From Thermodesulfatator indicus DSM 15286 (GTDB taxonomy: Bacteria > Desulfobacterota > Thermodesulfobacteria > Thermodesulfobacteriales > Thermodesulfatatoraceae), in contig NC_015681.1 of the NCBI RefSeq assembly GCF_000217795.1, positions 1,975,244 to 2,039,243 of the forward strand: a stretch of 64,000 bases of DNA. The letters are read 5' to 3'. The position numbers and the translations under genes are program-made. This document shows, piece after piece, positions 34,485-43,584 of the stretch (the stretch's first letter is position 1; each line of letters begins with the position of its first letter). Below the pieces are notes generated by a model. It saw nothing but the letters and a program-made list of their open reading frames with translations, had not been told where the DNA came from and did no database searches.

Positions 34485-35022
34485 GTTATTGTTACTGTTT
34501 TTTCTCTTTCCGCTTATATACGGATGCGGCATGACTCCATACAGGAGTGATTTTTCCTGCCCTCCAACCTATAGCGGGATTTGTGCTTCCCCCATTGATG
34601 CGTATAACGATTCGGTAAATGATATTGACCCCAGGCAGTTTGATCCGCGATGGCAGAAAAAACGTAAAAAATGGGAAGAAAAAAATAAAGAACTACTTGA
34701 AGCCAGAAAACAGGCAGCTCTGAAAAAACAGGAATCTTCGGCCGAGGCCCCGAACTACCGGGCCGAACTATTCAGAGAACTCAGAGACCTTATTGAAGCG
34801 CCTGAAACTCCGGTGGTCATACCGCCTAAAATCGTGCGGGCCCTCGTTCTGGGAACACCTGATGGAAAAATGTATGTTGCTCCTCATTATGTGTTTTTTA
34901 TGCTTGATGAACCCCGCTGGGTACTCAGGAAAATACCCGAAAGGCTGATTCCGGCATCGTTTACCGTTTCTACTTCCCAAAAGTCGAGGACTGCCGGGGA
35001 GGTTCGGGTAAATGCAAAATGA
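34435..35022 (+). CDS. traV: T4SS outer-membrane lipoprotein TraV
   Basis: This 195-residue lipoprotein has the lipobox LIYGC at about residue 31 and then the family's cysteine motif 'DFSCPPTYSGICASPIDAYN'. A charged linker and a carboxy-terminal 'APHYVFFMLDEPRWVL' segment follow. TraV anchors the core complex with TraK in the outer membrane (VirB7-like). ATG 34435 is preceded by GGAGGT; the longer frame from 34384 only reads traB. Confidence 0.85.
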   Translation: MAVLKQKTKYFPSRDYKLLLLFFLFPLIYGCGMTPYRSDFSCPPTYSGICASPIDAYNDSVNDIDPRQFDPRWQKKRKKWEEKNKELLEARKQAALKKQESSAEAPNYRAELFRELRDLIEAPETPVVIPPKIVRALVLGTPDGKMYVAPHYVFFMLDEPRWVLRKIPERLIPASFTVSTSQKSRTAGEVRVNAK

Positions 35023-35398
35023 CGCGAAAAAAAACGGGCAATCCCGCATTAATCCCGGATTTTTAGACCTATTTTTGATCGTGGTCCTGTTGATTTCGGT
35101 CGTTCTCTATGTCTACCACCGCACGGTGATACAACCCCTGCGTCGGGAGCTGGCACCCTCGCGGATCTATGTGGTGGATATTGATTCTCTGGTGAAACGT
35201 TTCCGTACCGAAGCCGTAGAACGGGCCATCGCCGGAGAGAAAGTCTCCCCCGACGAAGTGGCCGCAAGAGCCCGACTGGCTCTTGACCGAATTCTGAGTT
35301 CCGTTCCTGAAAACGCCGTTGTTCTTGATGCCCGCTGCGTCCTGAAAGGGGGTATATCTATAGGCCCGAAGGGAGGAAATAATGTTATCCGGAAATAA
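35012..35398 (+). CDS. trbI: TrbI-like T4SS inner-membrane protein
   Basis: This 128-residue protein has one amino-terminal membrane helix ('FLDLFLIVVLLISVVLYVYH') and a helical periplasmic part, ending in 'AVVLDARCVLKGG'. That fits F-type TrbI, which is also 128 residues and influences pilus retraction. It overlaps traV by 11 bp and the peptidase gene by 17 bp. The call rests on topology, length, position and a moderate match. Confidence 0.75.
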   Translation: MQNDAKKNGQSRINPGFLDLFLIVVLLISVVLYVYHRTVIQPLRRELAPSRIYVVDIDSLVKRFRTEAVERAIAGEKVSPDEVAARARLALDRILSSVPENAVVLDARCVLKGGISIGPKGGNNVIRK

Positions 35399-35885
35399 AA
35401 AATTCCCGCTATCATTTATTATGTTTACTTCCTGTGTTCTATCTATATTCCTTATATCCCAAAAATTAATATTTTCCGCTACTCCCTCGGCGGGAGTACG
35501 TTTTATGCTCAGGCACCCCTGTCCATCCGTTCTTCACAGGTTTGATCTGGTGGAAATCTATCCTCCTGAAAACGACCCTTTCGTTCCCGACGGAATCAAA
35601 CTCGTTAAACACGCCGCCTGCTTCCCGGGGGAAAAGATCGTCCGGGAAGGCAAACGTTTTTTCTGTCTTACCCGTGAAGGCCTGAGACTCGATCTCGGAC
35701 CCATAAAGTTTCGCGCAAAAGACGGCCGCCCCCTCACCCCCTGGCTTTCCGATGGGGCCTCATCCGTTATACCGGAAGGATATCTCTTCGTAATAGGGGA
35801 TAAATCTCCTCATTCCTACGATTCCCGATACTTCGGTCCAATATCCCGAAAGAGGGTTATCTCATGTCCCGTACCGCTCTTCTAA
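35382..35885 (+). CDS. S26-family signal peptidase of the transfer system (TrhF/TraF-protease type)
   Basis: This 167-residue membrane-anchored serine peptidase has the likely catalytic serine 36 in 'TPSAGVRFM' and lysine 76 in 'KLVKHAACFPGEKI'. The typical 'GDKSPHSYDSRYFGPI' box is near the end. Relatives (RP4 TraF, R27 TrhF) cut or circularise pilin, so the TraA-like prepilin encoded 4 kb upstream is the likely substrate. It overlaps trbI and the next traF gene. Confidence 0.85.
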   Translation: MLSGNKKFPLSFIMFTSCVLSIFLISQKLIFSATPSAGVRFMLRHPCPSVLHRFDLVEIYPPENDPFVPDGIKLVKHAACFPGEKIVREGKRFFCLTREGLRLDLGPIKFRAKDGRPLTPWLSDGASSVIPEGYLFVIGDKSPHSYDSRYFGPISRKRVISCPVPLF

Positions 35886-36694
35886 TCATTATTTTATTTT
35901 TATTATTTCAGACCCCTGTCTGGGCGGGATGGTACTCGGCCGAACCTCCTGCTACCGGCCACAGGGGCTGGTACGCCTATGAAAAATACAAAAAAACTCA
36001 GGAGACAAAACAAAACTCAGGCGAACGGCCCGTCCGCCAACCGAAAATCCACTGGCCTACCTATGAAGAGGTCCTGAAGATGAAACCCTCGGACCTCAAA
36101 AAATGGCTACAAAAGGCTACAGAAGAAGCCGTAGCTGATCCCTCAGAAAAAAATGTGACCCGCTGGGCTATATATATGAAAGCTGCCCGGGAAAAATCCG
36201 TACGCTTTGCGGGTTCTCTGTCCTTTGTACTCCTGAAACACCCGGAACTCTCTTACGCTCCAGATTTCCCGATTACCTATCAGGCCTCACGCGCTCTCTC
36301 CCGGGCCAGGTACCTGAAAATAAACTCCTTCCTGCAAAAAATAAGAGACCGGTTCGCCCTGATTCTTCTTGTTTCCAGCCGTTCACCCCTTTCCGAACCG
36401 GCCCAAAAAATCTGCCGTAAATTTGCGGATGAAACCGGCTGGAAACTGGTAGTCGTGGATGCCGACTCGCGTCCGGATATAGCAAAACGTCTGGGAGCTA
36501 AATATGTCCCTCAGGCCTTTATTATCTCACGTGATCCGGGAATTTCGCCTTTACCGGTTATGGCCGGAGCCGAGGCCCTTCCGGTGCTGCGGCAAAACGT
36601 CTACACCGTCGCCCGTATCGCCCTCGGTGAAATCTCTCCCGCCGAATTCGGTACCCATAGCGTCAGCGGACTCGTCCCGGCAAAACAGCATTAA
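35864..36694 (+). CDS. traF: F-type conjugal transfer protein TraF (thioredoxin-like)
   Basis: This 276-residue exported protein has a signal peptide ending PVWA, an amino-terminal region 'GWYSAEPPATGHRGWYAYEK' typical of TraF, and a carboxy-terminal thioredoxin fold ('WKLVVVDADSRPDIAKRLGAKYVPQAFII'). The CxxC active site is absent, as usual for TraF. It acts in the periplasm in pilus assembly, with TraH and TraW. Its stop overlaps by 4 bp the stop of a PIN toxin gene on the other strand. Confidence 0.87.
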   Translation: MSRTALLIIILFLLFQTPVWAGWYSAEPPATGHRGWYAYEKYKKTQETKQNSGERPVRQPKIHWPTYEEVLKMKPSDLKKWLQKATEEAVADPSEKNVTRWAIYMKAAREKSVRFAGSLSFVLLKHPELSYAPDFPITYQASRALSRARYLKINSFLQKIRDRFALILLVSSRSPLSEPAQKICRKFADETGWKLVVVDADSRPDIAKRLGAKYVPQAFIISRDPGISPLPVMAGAEALPVLRQNVYTVARIALGEISPAEFGTHSVSGLVPAKQH

Positions 36695-37092
36695 TCCTCG
36701 AAAAAGGCTTCAAGTTCTCGGGGAGAAATAATTTTTAGCCCTTCAATGCTGCCAATTTCCAGAAGGTCTTTGTCTCCGCTTACGAGATAATCGACTTTAG
36801 CTGAAAGGGCGCAAGCTAGAATCTGATCATCGTCCTGGTCTCGGCAAACCCCTTGAATCTTTTTAGTGGGATGAATGACCTCCGAGGCTTCCAGTATCAT
36901 CTCAAGGGCTTCTCTAACAAGGGCCCGGGGAGCTTTGATCTTGTGTAAAAGTATCCTTTCGAACTCCTCAAGAATCGTCGGGCAGACGAAAAGCTCGAAT
37001 TCTTTTCGGCGGGCACGGGTAAGGAGCACCGAGCATAATCCCTCAGTGAGGAATGCCGCTATCAAGACATTGGTGTCAAAGACCACTCTCAT
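36691..37092 (-). CDS. PIN-domain toxin (VapC-like ribonuclease)
   Basis: This 133-residue PIN domain has the acidic residues in place: 'VFDTNVLIAAFL' at the start, 'ILEEFERIL', 'CRDQDDDQILACAL' and 'DYLVSGDKDLLEI'. Such proteins cleave RNA and are held in check by a cognate antitoxin. The upstream RHH gene overlaps it by 4 bp. The pair interrupts the tra gene order between traF and traH on the opposite strand. Confidence 0.88.
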   Translation of the reverse strand: MRVVFDTNVLIAAFLTEGLCSVLLTRARRKEFELFVCPTILEEFERILLHKIKAPRALVREALEMILEASEVIHPTKKIQGVCRDQDDDQILACALSAKVDYLVSGDKDLLEIGSIEGLKIISPRELEAFFED

Positions 37093-37307
37093 GAGATTTG
37101 CTCAAAAATATCCTCTTCCGTCAATAAGCCCGCCTTTTTAGCCATGGGCCTGAGCTGCTTTTTGAGGCGTTTCATACGTGCTTCCCAGAGGTAAAGGCTC
37201 ACCGATTCTCGCACGATATCGCTTTTGTTACGCCCCGTTTCCCTGGCAAAGGCCTCCAGTTCCCTGGCCAATTTTTCGGGAAGGCTCACAGACAAAACCG
37301 CTCGCAT
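37089..37307 (-). CDS. Ribbon-helix-helix antitoxin of the PIN toxin
   Basis: This 72-residue protein has the RHH fold at the start: a beta strand 'RAVLSVSLPEKLARELEAF' followed by 'GRNKSDIVRESVSLYLWEARM'. The carboxy-terminal part would bind the PIN toxin. GGAGGTGA precedes the ATG. Upstream are four GGTATC boxes in two helically phased pairs that could be its operator. Confidence 0.87.
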   Translation of the reverse strand: MRAVLSVSLPEKLARELEAFARETGRNKSDIVRESVSLYLWEARMKRLKKQLRPMAKKAGLLTEEDIFEQIS

Positions 37308-37357
37308 TTTATCACCTCCACTACATTTTAATACAATAAAGAGAATTTCATGTCAAT

Positions 37358-37434
37358 GGTATCGCTATGGTATCCCGGTATGGAAATGGAATAGGATGGC
37401 GTGAAAATGGTTTTTCCTGGTATCTGCTGGTATC
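37358..37434 (-). promoter_or_regulatory. Candidate antitoxin operator: four GGTATC boxes
   Basis: GGTATC occurs at 37358, 37369, 37419 and 37429, that is two pairs with 11- and 10-bp spacing, directly upstream of the RHH antitoxin gene. Pairs on one face of the helix are what RHH dimers bind. Confidence 0.5.
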
Positions 37435-37445
37435 AAGTAATTCCC

Positions 37446-38342
37446 TTAATCTTGTAGGTGAAAGTTAAGATCCCTCTGCTGGTGGGATGGCAAAACTCGC
37501 AAGACTTTTAAAATTTTATAATCCTTGTGTACAAAAGTTCCAAGCTCCGGGTCATAAACCTGTTTGATCTCTATCTCCACTTCTAAGGCATCTCCCTTGC
37601 CGAAACGAACCAGGCCCTTTTCAACTTTTTCCATAAATTCTTCATCTAACATAGCAGCGTGCACCTTATGGCCTTTAAAAACGATGAACCATTTGTAATC
37701 ACGCTCAAAAGAAGGCTTAATAATGTGTATGGTAGTTACCTCTTTGGTAACACGTTCTTCTTCTGTCTCTTTAATGAGGAGCCTGGCCAAATAAGGAAAC
37801 TCTTCCCTTGTGGCCCTGAAGAGAAGTTTTTCATTTTCTTTCAAGCTGAAGGCCTCCACCTCCAGAGCCTGTTCCAGGGAGCTAAAGCCCTTCTGTATTT
37901 CGTTTCGGACCTCAACTTTTGAGTTGTATATATTGAAAACAACCTTATTAACAATATTTTGCTTACCTTCCTGATTGGTAACAATCACCCCTTGACCTTT
38001 CTCTCTTATCTCTCGCGGGGGCTCTCCCTTAAGGAACCTATGTAGCTCGAGGATATTTACGAAAACCTGGAGGCAATCTCTGGCATAGCCCAAAAAATGG
38101 CCTTGAAAAAGATTGCCTGAAATAGTAGCCAGAAAGGCAAGATCAACTAAAAATGACCCTTTCCGCGTTTCGCGCACAGCAATCAATAGTTCAAATTCCG
38201 GGTGTAAGGTGAGGCTGACTTCTTTTAAAGCCTTACATAAACTGCCCAGCGATGAAATAAATGGAAAAACATCAAAATAAAGGAGATCACCCTCATATTC
38301 AAAAGAAAACTCGTGAGAGCTCAAGCTCTGTTTCATTGCCAA
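37446..38342 (-). CDS. Hypothetical protein, 298 residues
   Basis: This soluble-looking protein has no signal peptide. One stretch, 'GSFLVDLAFLATISGNLFQGHFLGYARDCLQVFVNILELHRFLKG', could be a helical hairpin, and it is followed by 'GVIVTNQEGKQNIVNKVVFNIYNS'. This pattern recalls widespread uncharacterised bacterial proteins that I cannot name. It is transcribed away from traH, and its upstream flank carries the 53-bp core in the orientation seen at the two main tra promoters. It is therefore probably expressed with transfer, or it is cargo that captured the promoter. The start could also be ATG 38336. Confidence 0.75.
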   Translation of the reverse strand: MAMKQSLSSHEFSFEYEGDLLYFDVFPFISSLGSLCKALKEVSLTLHPEFELLIAVRETRKGSFLVDLAFLATISGNLFQGHFLGYARDCLQVFVNILELHRFLKGEPPREIREKGQGVIVTNQEGKQNIVNKVVFNIYNSKVEVRNEIQKGFSSLEQALEVEAFSLKENEKLLFRATREEFPYLARLLIKETEEERVTKEVTTIHIIKPSFERDYKWFIVFKGHKVHAAMLDEEFMEKVEKGLVRFGKGDALEVEIEIKQVYDPELGTFVHKDYKILKVLRVLPSHQQRDLNFHLQD

Positions 38343-38401
38343 AACCCTTTATGGAACCGACTTTTTTATATTTTTTTCCTCCTCCCCTGTCAATAAAAAC
38401 A

Positions 38402-38454
38402 TTTTTTTAAAAAAATACCCCTTTTTTACCCGATTTTTTGAAATTTTCGGCACC
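38402..38454 (-). promoter_or_regulatory. Third copy (C) of the 53-bp transfer-promoter core
   Basis: Identical by eye over 53 bp to the cores at 29953-30005 and 59865-59917: TTTTTTTAAAAAAATACCCC at one end and GAAATTTTCGGCACC at the other. The orientation is towards the minus-strand gene at 38342, opposite to traH. Beyond it, on the traH side, TTCACTCCCC and TGTGTTACCTTTCT resemble the box TCTCACCCCC and GGTTACATTTTCT of the long repeats. The element may act in both directions. Confidence 0.75.
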
Positions 38455-38515
38455 TTCACTCCCCCCCCACTGTGTTACCTTTCTTAAAGTTTAATAAACT
38501 CCCGGGAGGTCTGTT

Positions 38516-40012
38516 ATGACTTTGCGACTAAAAATAGTCTTCCTCCTGTTTTTACTTCTATTTCTGAAAACTGCAGCTCACGCCGACTGGGTTGAAGACT
38601 GGCTCAATAACTCCGTTACCTCCTATACCGGCCCCTCATATATCGAGGCCGGACGCCGCGGCTACCTCTCCTTCGGCTCCGTCTCAACCCGTACCCTTAT
38701 GACCACCGATCGCCTCATTACCTTTACCCCTCCCTCAATTAACTTCGGATGCGGCGGTATAGATATATTCATGGGTGGCTTCTCATTCCTTGATTTCGAT
38801 TACCTTGTGGATAAATTCCAGCGCATAATCTCCGCAGCTCCGGCCTTCGCCTTTGAATACGCCCTACGCTCAATCTGCGAACAGTGCGGTACCATTGTTG
38901 ATGCCATGAATGCGGCTCAGGACCTGCTTAACTCTCTCCAGCTAAACGACTGCCAGGCCTCGCGCTGGCTCGGCTACTATCTGGCCTCTAAAGCGGGCTT
39001 TAACCCGGAAGCGCAAAAAGAAAAAACCAAAACCGAAGCCTCTAAACTGGCAACACTTGCCGGAACCGTCAGGAGCTGGAAAGATTGGCTGGATCAACAT
39101 CTAAAAACCGTCGCTGTCCCCGGACAGCTCTCCTCTACCGAAAACCAGGAACTTAATAGAGATTGCCCCTCCTACATAAATGATCTCCTTAATTCAGGAT
39201 CCCTTATCCATTACGTGTATCAGACAAGATTCTCAACTTACGGACAGGAGCTGGAAGCCGTCCTCAGAGGATATCTCGGCGATGTGGTTTTCTATCAGAA
39301 CAACGGCCGCTGGATGGTAAATGTAATACCCGGTTGCGGAAGTAAAAATGTATCCAACCCCCTTGAGGTTCTTATAACCGGAAAAACCCTGGTAAATCCC
39401 CTTAAAACAAGCCCGTCGTCTCCTCTTGATATAACCCTGGGAACACAGCAATGTACCGAATACCAATCCTTCTTCCCGAACGCAAAACCCCTTATTGATA
39501 TAATCAAAGATACCCTGGAGTCGGCTTACATAAAAACTATCAATCATCAGGCCCTTACTCCGACGGAAATGAATCTTATGGCTATGCTCCCGGCTCCCGT
39601 TTACAACTACATAAAACAACTCTATATCTATGATGCCCCTACCTTCGCTCTAACCCACATCTCGGATATTGCTGCTGAAGGATTTGCATATACCCTCCTC
39701 ACTATGGTCTACGCAGAGGCCCAGAAAGCCGCCTCTGTTATCAACGAATACCTCAATAGATGCGAAAATGAACTCTCCGCCGATAAGTCATGCATCATCT
39801 GTACCCAGGGAGAAGGTCTCAGGGCCTATCTGAAAGCCTTTCAAACGACCATCATTGATAAAATCAAAAACGCCAGATCAAACTGGGAAGATGTCGTGGA
39901 CAAGCTCTCTTCGCATGCTGATCTAATTCAGGTCCTGCGCGAAACTTCAACCGAAGCCATAAGATCTCAACTTCTTGAATATGATTCACCCCGTAAGGGA
40001 GGTAACCAGTAA
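38516..40012 (+). CDS. traH: Conjugal transfer protein TraH
   Basis: This 498-residue exported protein has a signal peptide to about residue 24 (AAHADW). Landmarks of TraH are 'GPSYIEAGRRGYLSFGSVSTR', 'PPSINFGCGGIDIFMGGFSFLDFDYLV' and 'CEQCGTIVDAMNAAQDLLNSL'. It works in the outer membrane/periplasm in F-type pilus assembly, with TraF and TraW. GGGAGG precedes the ATG. It shares its last base with the start of traG. Confidence 0.92.
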   Translation: MTLRLKIVFLLFLLLFLKTAAHADWVEDWLNNSVTSYTGPSYIEAGRRGYLSFGSVSTRTLMTTDRLITFTPPSINFGCGGIDIFMGGFSFLDFDYLVDKFQRIISAAPAFAFEYALRSICEQCGTIVDAMNAAQDLLNSLQLNDCQASRWLGYYLASKAGFNPEAQKEKTKTEASKLATLAGTVRSWKDWLDQHLKTVAVPGQLSSTENQELNRDCPSYINDLLNSGSLIHYVYQTRFSTYGQELEAVLRGYLGDVVFYQNNGRWMVNVIPGCGSKNVSNPLEVLITGKTLVNPLKTSPSSPLDITLGTQQCTEYQSFFPNAKPLIDIIKDTLESAYIKTINHQALTPTEMNLMAMLPAPVYNYIKQLYIYDAPTFALTHISDIAAEGFAYTLLTMVYAEAQKAASVINEYLNRCENELSADKSCIICTQGEGLRAYLKAFQTTIIDKIKNARSNWEDVVDKLSSHADLIQVLRETSTEAIRSQLLEYDSPRKGGNQ

Positions 40013-43000
40013 TGCTTAACTTTCCCATAACCGTTCACGGCGAATTCGAAACCATGAGACAGGTCCTCGTCTTCATCTCTTCCCTTGTCGGATCCTCCGC
40101 ATATAAAGGGGGTATTACCGCCTTCTTCATCCTCGCCCTTACCCTCACCATGGCCACAGGTATGTTTGACCTCCTTTTCGGAGACCAGCGAAGCCTTACC
40201 TCCTGGGTCAAACTATTTTTCGTGGCAATTTTCCTCTATGCCGCCTTTCTTTCCGGTTCGGCAAGAGTCGCCCTGTATGACGATGTCACCGGACGCTCCC
40301 ATGTCCAGGGAAATATTCCTCCCGGTATCGCTGCCATGATGGCCATACCTAACTGGGTGGCAACCGAGTTCGAAGACCTGATAACAAGCTACCTCGCCCC
40401 TTCTCTCCCTATATCTCCCTTTGCATACGAGTACGGTATTAAAATGATAGGAGAATCATACAGCGGTGAAATGGCTACCGCTCTTGCCAATATAATAGAC
40501 CCCCAGATGTGGGAGTCCGCCGGAAACTATGTTCGGGATTGCGTAGCCCTGCTTGCCGCACGTGAAGCTTCCTATGCCAAAAAACTTTACTCCGGCGATA
40601 ACCCCTACCGGGCCTGGAGTGAAGCCATAAATTACTTCTTCTATACCTATACATCACTGGATTCAAACGGTAATCCCCTCCCGCCGGGAACCCCTAACGA
40701 AAGTGTTTCCTGCAAAGAAGCCTGGGATAGACTTGATAAATATTTCCAGAATACACGCTGGCAGGAAGTGGTGGACAAATTCTGTACACTTATGCACTAC
40801 GGGACCGATGCAACCTCTATCTCCGCCTGCCGGGATACCATGTCAACCGTCTTCAGCCGCTACGTTATAAACGGACTTACCGTCTCCCCGGAAAATATCG
40901 CTAAAAATGTATTCGCCGGAAAAGTATTTTACTCATTCCTTTCCTCTCTTGACCCCTCCGTGGAAGCCGCTCGTATCGCATCCTTTGCAAGGGCTCAGGC
41001 TGAGCTCTCCGGAAAAGGAATCGTCGCTCAGGAATGGCTGCCGGTTATGAAAACCATTTTCTACATTCTCGCCTGTTCCCTGATTCCCCTCGCTCTTATA
41101 TTCATAGGCACGGGAACCGGCCCCGTTAAATTCCTGGCGGGAATTTTCCTCTGGTGGGCCGTGTGGTGCGGTATGGATGCCTTAATGTATTGCCTGTGGA
41201 TATCCCGGGCGGACGGTATCTTTCAGGTCGTTAGCGACGGCGCACGACTCGGACTCCACGGACTCGAAGAACTATGGTTCCTATCCTCTAAAGCCTTCGC
41301 CCTTCTCGGTGGTATGAGAAGTTTCGGATTTATGCTAGCGGGTGCATTCGTGTATACCGTCTTCCGTTTCGGTGGCTCCGTTATGGCCCACTTCGCCTCC
41401 GCTATGGTAGGCTCCCTTTCCTCCGGTGCATCTAAAGCCGCCGGCTATGTCTCCGCCGAGGAAGAAGGCTGGATGAAAACCTATCAGGCCCTCGGAAAAT
41501 ACGCTAAAGAAGCCGCAAGTATCCGTATGACCGGCTCCATGAACTACTTTGACAGAAAAGCCTTCGCTGAAGCCGCCGAAACCGCCTCCAATGTAAAAGG
41601 CTTTGAAGGCTTTCGTTCAGCCGTAGGTTCTAATGTGCTTGATCTGATGTCCAGAGCACGCACCGGTGGACTCATCCAGTCAACAGCACGCGGATCCGCC
41701 GCCGCAAACGTTCCTTTATCCGCTCTTGCCGGATACTACGGTATTGAACTCGGAAAGAACGTACTAACCGCCGCCGAACTTAAACAACAGGCCCGGGTGG
41801 CCGGCTTCTCCTCCGTATGGGACTATCTTTCCGCCGTGGCCGAAGGTAAGGCCGGCTCACAGGTGGCGGAAGCCCTTCGCTGGAACCAGATGAAAGGCTT
41901 CTTTTCAGGAGCCGCCCCAACCGATCTGGCCGGCTGGCTCTCCGGTAAACAGCTCCCCTCCTTTGCTATAGAACGCAAACTTTCTGAATGGACGGGACTT
42001 TCAACCTACAACTTTTCCGACCTTAAAGTTAAAGACTTCGCCTGGAATACCGAAAACGGAACCCCCTCTCTCCTACAACTTGCAGGAACCATGAATAAAC
42101 AACAGCTTCTTACCATGGCGGATGAACTGAAAACAAAAGGCCTCGTCAATACCGCCGAAGGACTGAGGCGTATTGCCGAAAAATACGGCGCCGCTGATGT
42201 TGACCTTACCCTGGGACCCGATGGAAAACTCGCCCATTTGAACGTCAACGCCGGCTCCGAGGCCAGGAGCTACGACCTATACCACGATAAAGATCTGACC
42301 AATCTTGAAAATTACAGAACCGGTAACATGGCTCTTTCAGCAAAAACAGGGGAAGGTCGCGAAATCCTTCAGGGACTCAGAGCTCAGGCTCTTAAACGGG
42401 GCTGGACAAATGCCGTAAAATATATTGACGGGCTCCTTGCAAACCCCGAAAGGTCCGCCCACCTCCGCTGGAACACCGATAAAAACGGTAACCTGGCCTC
42501 ACTTGAGGTGCTTGAGGGAGCACAGTGGAAGAGGCTTGATACGGGACTCAATGATACCTCCCTTAAAAAGTCTCGCGGTATCTCCTATGAAAACTGGAAC
42601 GGTTCTTTTCAGCTGGGTAATAGTGGATATGTTGTCCACGGCGCAAAATCCCTGGAGTATGACCCCCATACAGGCCGCTTTGCTATAAAAGATGCACTGG
42701 TTATGGATCTCGCCGGCAATACCTTCATTGCCGACCTGGCAGGTAAGGGAAGGGCTATTAAAGACCAGGATGGAAATATCACCGGCATCAGGGTCGATGA
42801 CATCAAGAATCTTGCCAGAGAAACGTTTGTGCGCAAACACGATGTTCGTTTGCCGGAATTTAATCTTACACCGGAAAAAGCCCTTAATCTCGCCAAAAAT
42901 CCTATAAAACTCGTGGATACCCTTGAAAAATATAAGGATAATCCTTTGCTTAGGCAGGCTTTTGTGACCGAGTTTTCAAACAAACTAGCACAGGGAGTAC

Positions 43001-43584
43001 AAACTTCCATAGGCGATATCTCCTTTAAAGATAGCGCGGGTAAAGAACAGCGTGAAATAGTTTCTGCATCTGCGAGTGTTAAAACTGCCGGAAGTAGCGG
43101 CCTGGATGTGGGTTCCGTCGGAACAATAATTCCCCAACCCCTGGCCAGGTTTCTTAAGTCTTTTAACTACGGTGGACAGGCGAGTCTGAAATATGAGCAA
43201 GCAAATATCGACAGAAAAATTGAAAGTGCAGAGGCTGCTTACAGGGTGATAGCCTCGGCCGTAAGACACAGACTAAATGAAGCCTACCGGGAAGCCCTGG
43301 AAACAGGAAGCAATGCTTCACTTGATATAGCGGCTATAAGTATTTTCAGTGCGGTAAATTCCCTTGAAGAACGAGCCGAACAGGCTGTTGATAAACATAT
43401 TAATATGGAAAAAAATAGCGGGAAAACCGACCTCACCGGCACTACGCCAACCGAATATGGTACCGGAAGTAAGATGAAGATGATGCGTCTCGGCGAAAAA
43501 ATAGATGTAAGGGGAATAGATCCGAAACAACAGGTCCCTTATAAGGTTGTTGATACCGACGAACTTATGAAAAAAGATAATTAA
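40012..43584 (+). CDS. traG: Conjugal transfer/mating-pair stabilisation protein TraG
   Basis: This 1190-residue inner-membrane protein starts with membrane helices ('GGITAFFILALTLTMATGMFDLLF', 'KLFFVAIFLYAAFLSGSA'). After a periplasmic stretch come further helices at about residues 345-480 ('IFYILACSLIPLALIFIGTG'). A long, hydrophilic carboxy-terminal domain follows. F TraG (938 residues) has this layout and acts in pilus assembly, mating-pair stabilisation and entry exclusion. The extra length is mostly in the carboxy-terminal half. It follows traH with a one-base overlap; its stop overlaps a minus-strand gene by 4 bp. Confidence 0.88.
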   Translation: MLNFPITVHGEFETMRQVLVFISSLVGSSAYKGGITAFFILALTLTMATGMFDLLFGDQRSLTSWVKLFFVAIFLYAAFLSGSARVALYDDVTGRSHVQGNIPPGIAAMMAIPNWVATEFEDLITSYLAPSLPISPFAYEYGIKMIGESYSGEMATALANIIDPQMWESAGNYVRDCVALLAAREASYAKKLYSGDNPYRAWSEAINYFFYTYTSLDSNGNPLPPGTPNESVSCKEAWDRLDKYFQNTRWQEVVDKFCTLMHYGTDATSISACRDTMSTVFSRYVINGLTVSPENIAKNVFAGKVFYSFLSSLDPSVEAARIASFARAQAELSGKGIVAQEWLPVMKTIFYILACSLIPLALIFIGTGTGPVKFLAGIFLWWAVWCGMDALMYCLWISRADGIFQVVSDGARLGLHGLEELWFLSSKAFALLGGMRSFGFMLAGAFVYTVFRFGGSVMAHFASAMVGSLSSGASKAAGYVSAEEEGWMKTYQALGKYAKEAASIRMTGSMNYFDRKAFAEAAETASNVKGFEGFRSAVGSNVLDLMSRARTGGLIQSTARGSAAANVPLSALAGYYGIELGKNVLTAAELKQQARVAGFSSVWDYLSAVAEGKAGSQVAEALRWNQMKGFFSGAAPTDLAGWLSGKQLPSFAIERKLSEWTGLSTYNFSDLKVKDFAWNTENGTPSLLQLAGTMNKQQLLTMADELKTKGLVNTAEGLRRIAEKYGAADVDLTLGPDGKLAHLNVNAGSEARSYDLYHDKDLTNLENYRTGNMALSAKTGEGREILQGLRAQALKRGWTNAVKYIDGLLANPERSAHLRWNTDKNGNLASLEVLEGAQWKRLDTGLNDTSLKKSRGISYENWNGSFQLGNSGYVVHGAKSLEYDPHTGRFAIKDALVMDLAGNTFIADLAGKGRAIKDQDGNITGIRVDDIKNLARETFVRKHDVRLPEFNLTPEKALNLAKNPIKLVDTLEKYKDNPLLRQAFVTEFSNKLAQGVQTSIGDISFKDSAGKEQREIVSASASVKTAGSSGLDVGSVGTIIPQPLARFLKSFNYGGQASLKYEQANIDRKIESAEAAYRVIASAVRHRLNEAYREALETGSNASLDIAAISIFSAVNSLEERAEQAVDKHINMEKNSGKTDLTGTTPTEYGTGSKMKMMRLGEKIDVRGIDPKQQVPYKVVDTDELMKKDN

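Noticed and set aside
38402-38454. Insertion-sequence end or transposon terminal repeat
   Set aside because: The 53-bp copies do not flank a transposase, and no target duplications are visible; promoter position explains them better.
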